A stretch of DNA of 10,579 bases, taken from contig JAUVPN010000064.1 in assembly GCA_030598645.1 (NCBI GenBank), positions 1 to 10,579 of the forward strand. Direction: 5' to 3'. The notes below the pieces were generated by a model, which had not been told where the DNA came from, ran no database searches, and saw only the letters and a program-made list of their open reading frames with translations. A program made the position numbers and the translations under genes. Origin of the DNA: Hyphomicrobium sp. (GTDB taxonomy: Bacteria > Pseudomonadota > Alphaproteobacteria > Rhizobiales > Hyphomicrobiaceae). Below are positions 7,378 through 10,579 of this stretch, piece by piece (position 1 is the first letter of the stretch; each line of letters starts with the position of its first letter).

Positions 7378-9045
7378 ATGCTCAGAATGCTCGCAGCCTT
7401 GTGCGCTCAAGCCAAGACCTCAAACAGTGAGCGCGCCGCGAGCGGGCTAGAAAAACGTGGTGCCGTTTTGGTCCTGCATTGGAGAACCCTACTTGGGGGA
7501 CTAATTCTTGCTCTGTTCGGGGCAGGTATTTCCGCATCCCAGTCTGCTGCCATGCCAAGCGGCACGCGCACGATCTCGTTGCATCACATCCACACCAAAG
7601 AAACGCTCACCGTCACCTACAAGAAAGGCGGAAGGTTCGTCGATGATGCGCTCAAGAAGATCAACTGGCTTATGCGCGACTGGCGGGAGAACACGCAGGT
7701 TAAAATTGACCCCACCCTCATCGATCTGCTCTGGGAGATGCACACTGAGCTTGGAAGCAAAAAGCCCATCCACATCATCTGCGGCTATCGTTCAGCTAAG
7801 ACCAACAACATGCTGCGCCGGACCAGAGGCGGCCAGGCAAAGCGCAGTTTTCACATATCTGGCAAGGCGATAGATGCATCGTTCCCCGATGTTCCGGTGA
7901 AGCGCATGCGCTATTCGGCGCTTGTCCGCGAGCGCGGAGGCGTCGGGTATTATCCAACGTCCGGCATCCCTTTTGTGCACGTCGACACAGGCCGCGTTCG
8001 AGCATGGCCGCGCGTACCGCGCTACGAGTTGGCTCTACTGTTCCCCAAGGGCAGGACTAAACACCGGCCGTCGAAAGGCGGTCCTATAACTCAGAAAGAC
8101 GTGCGTGTAGCTCGCTCGCGCTACACGGAGTTAGCGACAAAGGTCGCCGCCTATCACGAGGATCGCAAACGGGCGCAGTCGCCGATAATGGTAGCGGAGG
8201 CTCCCAAGCCTGCAATTAAGGTACCTGTACCGAGGCCAGCGTCGCCACCCAATGTCCAGGTTGCCTCCCTTACGCCGATCGCGCCCCGGCCCGCTGCAAT
8301 GCCTTCGCCCAGACTGAACAAAGCACCGAACCTGGTTCGGCGCAGCCCCGGCATCCCGCCACCTTCCGAAGCTGAGCGCAAGCGGCTCAACGAGCTCGTG
8401 ACGCGCGCCTCCTTACCGCACCCAGATCGCATGAACCAGCGCCTGCCCGCCACAGACCGCAGACGGCTCGACGAGCTCATCTCGCGTACGTCTGTTGGCC
8501 ACGGAGCCCCGCAATCGTTCCGATCGGCGATATTAGGAATTGCCGGAGCAGACACCCCACCCGGATTAGGATCGCGCCTTCAAGAACCGCTTAAGCAGTC
8601 TAACAAAGACAAGAGCACCATTACGCGTATCGCCGCGCTTACCCCCCCGAAGTCAGCGGGCACATCTGCGAGCATAATGGATATCGATACCGCGAACTGG
8701 AGTGGCGGCTGGGCACCGGCGCCTGCATTCGACGAAGACCACCCCGAGGAACTCTCATATCGCCCCTTCCCGCTCGCACCGCTTCTGACGCAATCAGCCT
8801 CCGTCGATGACGACGCGTTTGGTGGGCTGGTGCATCCAGATGTCGCGCGCACGCTCGATCTCCTCGACGAAGATCAAATTATTTTGCCGCTGCGCCTGCG
8901 GCCAGGCCGGCAAGTGGCAGAGGTCATGTGGGCTCAGCAATTTCAGGGACAGGCCGTCAACCTAAGGGCCCTAGAGCCCACAGCGCCCCCGCGTGCTGTG
9001 CCTGCCGGACTGGCCTCGCGTTCCGTTAAGACGAGCTGGCGTTAG
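7378..9045 (+). CDS. Exported DUF882/M15-like probable murein endopeptidase with long Pro-rich tail
   Basis: Probable periplasmic zinc hydrolase of the DUF882 (YcbK/MepK, Peptidase_M15_2) family; E. coli MepK cleaves meso-Dap to meso-Dap 3-3 cross-links. A hydrophobic signal or anchor segment lies at about 36-57. The catalytic domain is about 63-225: ICGYRSAKTN (134-143), SFHISGKAIDASF (157-169) with ligands His159 and Asp166, and IPFVHVDTGRVRAWP (197-211) with ligand His201. E. coli YcbK is only about 180 residues; here about 330 more follow. This tail is basic and Pro/Ala-rich (about 225-330), has an imperfect repeat (331-345 and 358-372), and ends in a hydrophobic conserved-looking block (about 459-535). 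ATG at 7378 is the first start after an in-frame TAA at 7348 but has no clear ribosome site. TTG at 7468 would give a more ordinary signal peptide, so the start is uncertain. The 3' end overlaps oxyR by 20 bases. Confidence 0.88.
   Translation: MLRMLAALCAQAKTSNSERAASGLEKRGAVLVLHWRTLLGGLILALFGAGISASQSAAMPSGTRTISLHHIHTKETLTVTYKKGGRFVDDALKKINWLMRDWRENTQVKIDPTLIDLLWEMHTELGSKKPIHIICGYRSAKTNNMLRRTRGGQAKRSFHISGKAIDASFPDVPVKRMRYSALVRERGGVGYYPTSGIPFVHVDTGRVRAWPRVPRYELALLFPKGRTKHRPSKGGPITQKDVRVARSRYTELATKVAAYHEDRKRAQSPIMVAEAPKPAIKVPVPRPASPPNVQVASLTPIAPRPAAMPSPRLNKAPNLVRRSPGIPPPSEAERKRLNELVTRASLPHPDRMNQRLPATDRRRLDELISRTSVGHGAPQSFRSAILGIAGADTPPGLGSRLQEPLKQSNKDKSTITRIAALTPPKSAGTSASIMDIDTANWSGGWAPAPAFDEDHPEELSYRPFPLAPLLTQSASVDDDAFGGLVHPDVARTLDLLDEDQIILPLRLRPGRQVAEVMWAQQFQGQAVNLRALEPTAPPRAVPAGLASRSVKTSWR
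8368..8493 (+). repeat. Imperfect 15-residue repeat inside the DUF882 protein tail
   Basis: Residues 331-345 (EAERKRLNELVTRAS) and 358-372 (ATDRRRLDELISRTS) align at an offset of 27 codons with 7 identities and mostly conservative changes. The DNA agrees: CGGCTCAACGAGCTC (8383-8397) and CGGCTCGACGAGCTC (8464-8478) differ by one base in 15. This suggests internal duplication of a short helix-forming, basic segment. Confidence 0.6.
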
Positions 9046-9985
9046 CAGCCCTCGCCGCTCTCTGACTTTTACGCCGCGGCTCGATGCAGCCTTTCGACCA
9101 CGCAGTCTTAACAAGGCGCCCAAGCTCGCTAAAGTCTTCAACCCTTGGCGACGTTGCGCGCCAGGCCAAGCCGATACTTCGGAACGGTTCAGGCGCCACG
9201 AACCGCGTCAGCCCTATTTCTCGCCCCCGCGCCTCAACATTCAAGCACATCTCTGGCAGCAGCGTGATACCGTAACCGGCAACCACCATCTGCACGATAG
9301 TTGACAGGCTAGAGACACCAAAAGTGTTGATAGTAGAAACTTGCTGCAGATTGCAGTAGGTCAGCGCCTGGTCACGCAGGCAATGGCCTTCCTCCAAGAG
9401 CAATAGACGCTCATGCTCTAGCAAGTCCTTCGTCGCACGGACCCGCGCACCCAGTCGGCGCTCGTGCGGAAGCGCGAGCAGGAAACGATCATCGAATAAC
9501 GGCAGCGTTTCGATCTCTGGATGATTGATCGGCAGTGCTAGGAGCAAGACGTCAAGCTTACCCTCGATTAGTTCTTGTACGAGCAGCAGCGTTTGCGTCT
9601 CTCGCACGTGCAGCTCGAGATTCGGGTAGTTCTCGCGTATCAGCGGGAGTAACGGCGGCAGCATATAAGGCGCTATCGATGGGATAACGCCAAGTCTAAG
9701 CGAGCCCGCAAGCACTTCATTAGCATGCTGAGCGAATTCGACCATCTCTCGAACGTCGCCCAAGATGCGCGCCGCTCGCTTTGCGATCTCGCGCCCCTTG
9801 TCTGATAGCAGGACGCCCGCTCGCGTCCGCTCAACCAGAACGAAGCCGAGTTGCGCTTCTAACTCATGGATCTGCATGGATAGGGCGGGCTGAGTGACAG
9901 CACACGACTGAGCGGCGCGCCCGAAGTGCTGCTCGCGCGCCAGCGCATCGAAATAGCGCAGCTGCTTTAAGGTCACATGCGTCAT
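9026..9985 (-). CDS. oxyR: OxyR-type hydrogen-peroxide-sensing LysR regulator
   Basis: Cytoplasmic LysR-type transcription factor that senses H2O2 through a reversible disulfide and activates antioxidant genes. The 319-residue product has an N-terminal winged helix-turn-helix (about 4-62; LKQLRYFDALA, CAVTQPALSMQIHELE) and a periplasmic-binding-protein-like sensor domain (about 92-292). The OxyR signature GHCLRDQALTYC (200-211) carries both redox cysteines, Cys202 and Cys211. Their spacing equals that of E. coli Cys199 and Cys208, which separates OxyR from other LysR proteins. ATG at 9985 is chosen because it fits the family N-terminus (THVTLKQLRYF). A TTG at 10012 would add nine unlike residues. 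No Shine-Dalgarno sequence precedes either, so translation may be leaderless or weakly initiated. katG or ahpC, frequent neighbours, are absent here. The basic, Ala/Ser-rich tail (about 293-319) contains an extra Cys300. gapR lies upstream on the same strand, 293 bases away. Confidence 0.93.
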   Translation of the reverse strand: MTHVTLKQLRYFDALAREQHFGRAAQSCAVTQPALSMQIHELEAQLGFVLVERTRAGVLLSDKGREIAKRAARILGDVREMVEFAQHANEVLAGSLRLGVIPSIAPYMLPPLLPLIRENYPNLELHVRETQTLLLVQELIEGKLDVLLLALPINHPEIETLPLFDDRFLLALPHERRLGARVRATKDLLEHERLLLLEEGHCLRDQALTYCNLQQVSTINTFGVSSLSTIVQMVVAGYGITLLPEMCLNVEARGREIGLTRFVAPEPFRSIGLAWRATSPRVEDFSELGRLVKTAWSKGCIEPRRKSQRAARAANASSS

Positions 9986-10278
9986 AAGGAACGCTGATGC
10001 CAAGACAATCAAATTACGATTAGAGCTTATCCATCGGCGTGTCTAGGCTCGTCAGAGCAAGTTCCTTTGCAATCCTAAAGCGTCCGAATCAACGGAGGGC
10101 CCACCGATCACCATAAGAGTGCGTGCGAAAAATACTTTTTCTTCGGCTTTAGGCGCAACGGACGAAGACCGAATCGCTCTAGAGGTGTCCTTTTTCGCTA
10201 ATCTATCATCGTGCTAAGCGACGAATCGGACGCTGAGAGCATAATGCTGTAAGGCTCCAGATCGTGACTGTGGGTGTT
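9986..10278. other. gapR-oxyR intergenic region
   Basis: The 293 bases between the gapR stop and the oxyR ATG show no convincing gene or RNA on either strand. The region contains an AT-only core dyad (10127-10141), a short AGCAT-A-ATGCT palindrome (10238-10248), and CGAATC three times within about 140 bases (near 10085, 10171 and 10222). CGTCCGA occurs in opposite orientations near the two ends. I see no intrinsic terminator with a T-run for gapR. The oxyR promoter should lie here on the minus strand, but no -35/-10 pair stands out. Confidence 0.35.
10127..10141. promoter_or_regulatory. AT-rich dyad GAAAAA-TAC-TTTTTC
   Basis: A perfect inverted repeat has 6-base arms and a 3-base centre, and is almost pure A/T within otherwise GC-rich DNA. 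As RNA it would be a weak A-U stem without a terminator tail, so a DNA role (curvature, promoter upstream element or protein site) seems likelier. GapR, encoded next door, prefers AT-rich DNA, which makes it a speculative ligand. Confidence 0.3.
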
Positions 10279-10557
10279 TCACGCCGCCGCCGTCAAAGCT
10301 GCGGCCTCCTCGTCGAGCATGCCGAGTGCGTGCAGATAAACCTCGAGAATGCTGACTTCCTCTTGACGCTCGGTCGCACTCTTCTTGCGTAACCGCACGA
10401 TCTGGCGCATCGCTTTGACGTCGAAACCCATTGACTTGGCTTCGAGATACTTGTCGCGGATGTCGCCAGTGAGCGCCTTTTTCTCTTCTTCCAGCCGCTC
10501 GATTTGCTCAACGATCTGACGTAGTTGCTTTTGCGCCGATACCTGTAGCGTCGTCAT
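10279..10557 (-). CDS. gapR: GapR/DUF2312 nucleoid-associated protein
   Basis: Small DNA-binding protein of the DUF2312 family. Caulobacter GapR binds AT-rich and overtwisted DNA and supports chromosome replication and topology. The 92-residue product has the family plan. An N-terminal helix is likely to form a coiled coil (LRQIVEQIERLEEEKKALTG, about 12-31), and YLEAKSMGFDVKAM follows (about 37-50). Next are the basic RQIVRLRKK (51-59) that contacts DNA in this family, and ERQEE with ILEVYLHALGML at the end. Length matches the family (about 80-95). ATG at 10557 is supported by GGGGAG at 10565-10570 on the minus strand, seven bases upstream. It precedes oxyR on the same strand, but 293 bases apart, so they are probably separate transcripts. 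Confidence 0.93.
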   Translation of the reverse strand: MTTLQVSAQKQLRQIVEQIERLEEEKKALTGDIRDKYLEAKSMGFDVKAMRQIVRLRKKSATERQEEVSILEVYLHALGMLDEEAAALTAAA

Positions 10558-10579
10558 CCCCCGTCTCCCCGCTATGATG

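Noticed and set aside
9990..10010. TTGGCATCAGCGTTCC on the minus strand before oxyR, like a -24 element
   Set aside because: The GG is followed at the right distance by CC rather than the required GC, and LysR genes rarely use sigma-54.
10013..10278. Possible small RNA or tRNA gene in the gapR-oxyR gap
   Set aside because: No cloverleaf, no stable GC stem with a T-run, and no ribosome site with a plausible short reading frame was found on either strand.

Overview
The window looks like chromosomal core sequence from an alphaproteobacterium, most likely order Hyphomicrobiales (Rhizobiales). The reasons are a GapR/DUF2312 nucleoid protein (a family essentially confined to Alphaproteobacteria), an alphaproteobacterial-type OxyR, a long exported DUF882 (MepK/YcbK-like) protein next to a YcbB-like L,D-transpeptidase, and fairly GC-rich coding sequence. 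The genus is inference. I see no tRNA, rRNA, CRISPR array, transposase, integrase or phage gene.

Layout, left to right. (1) Positions 1-1267, minus strand: the N-terminal two thirds of a Kup potassium transporter, running off the left edge. (2) 1505-3370, minus: a complete PepF-type M3 oligoendopeptidase, in the same direction as kup with a 237-base gap. (3) 3371-3648: a divergent intergenic region with two dyads. (4) 3649-5154, plus: an orphan NtrC-type sigma-54-dependent response regulator. (5) 5155-5414: an intergenic region that ends in three abutting inverted repeats. (6) 5415-7220, plus: an exported L,D-transpeptidase. (7) 7378-9045, plus: an exported DUF882/M15-like probable murein endopeptidase with a long proline-rich tail. 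(8) 9026-9985, minus: OxyR, convergent with and overlapping the DUF882 gene by 20 bases. (9) 10279-10557, minus: GapR. No intergenic stretch exceeds 300 bases.

The most coherent functional unit is 3649-9045. It holds a phospho-dependent sigma-54 activator, an enzyme expected to make 3-3 (meso-Dap to meso-Dap) peptidoglycan cross-links, and a protein of the family that in E. coli (MepK) cleaves those links. Maker and cutter in tandem suggests a peptidoglycan remodelling module. I found no convincing -24/-12 sigma-54 promoter in front of either enzyme gene, so control by the neighbouring regulator is unproven. The flanking genes (K+ uptake, peptide turnover, peroxide sensing, nucleoid organisation) are housekeeping or stress genes with no evident link to the wall module.
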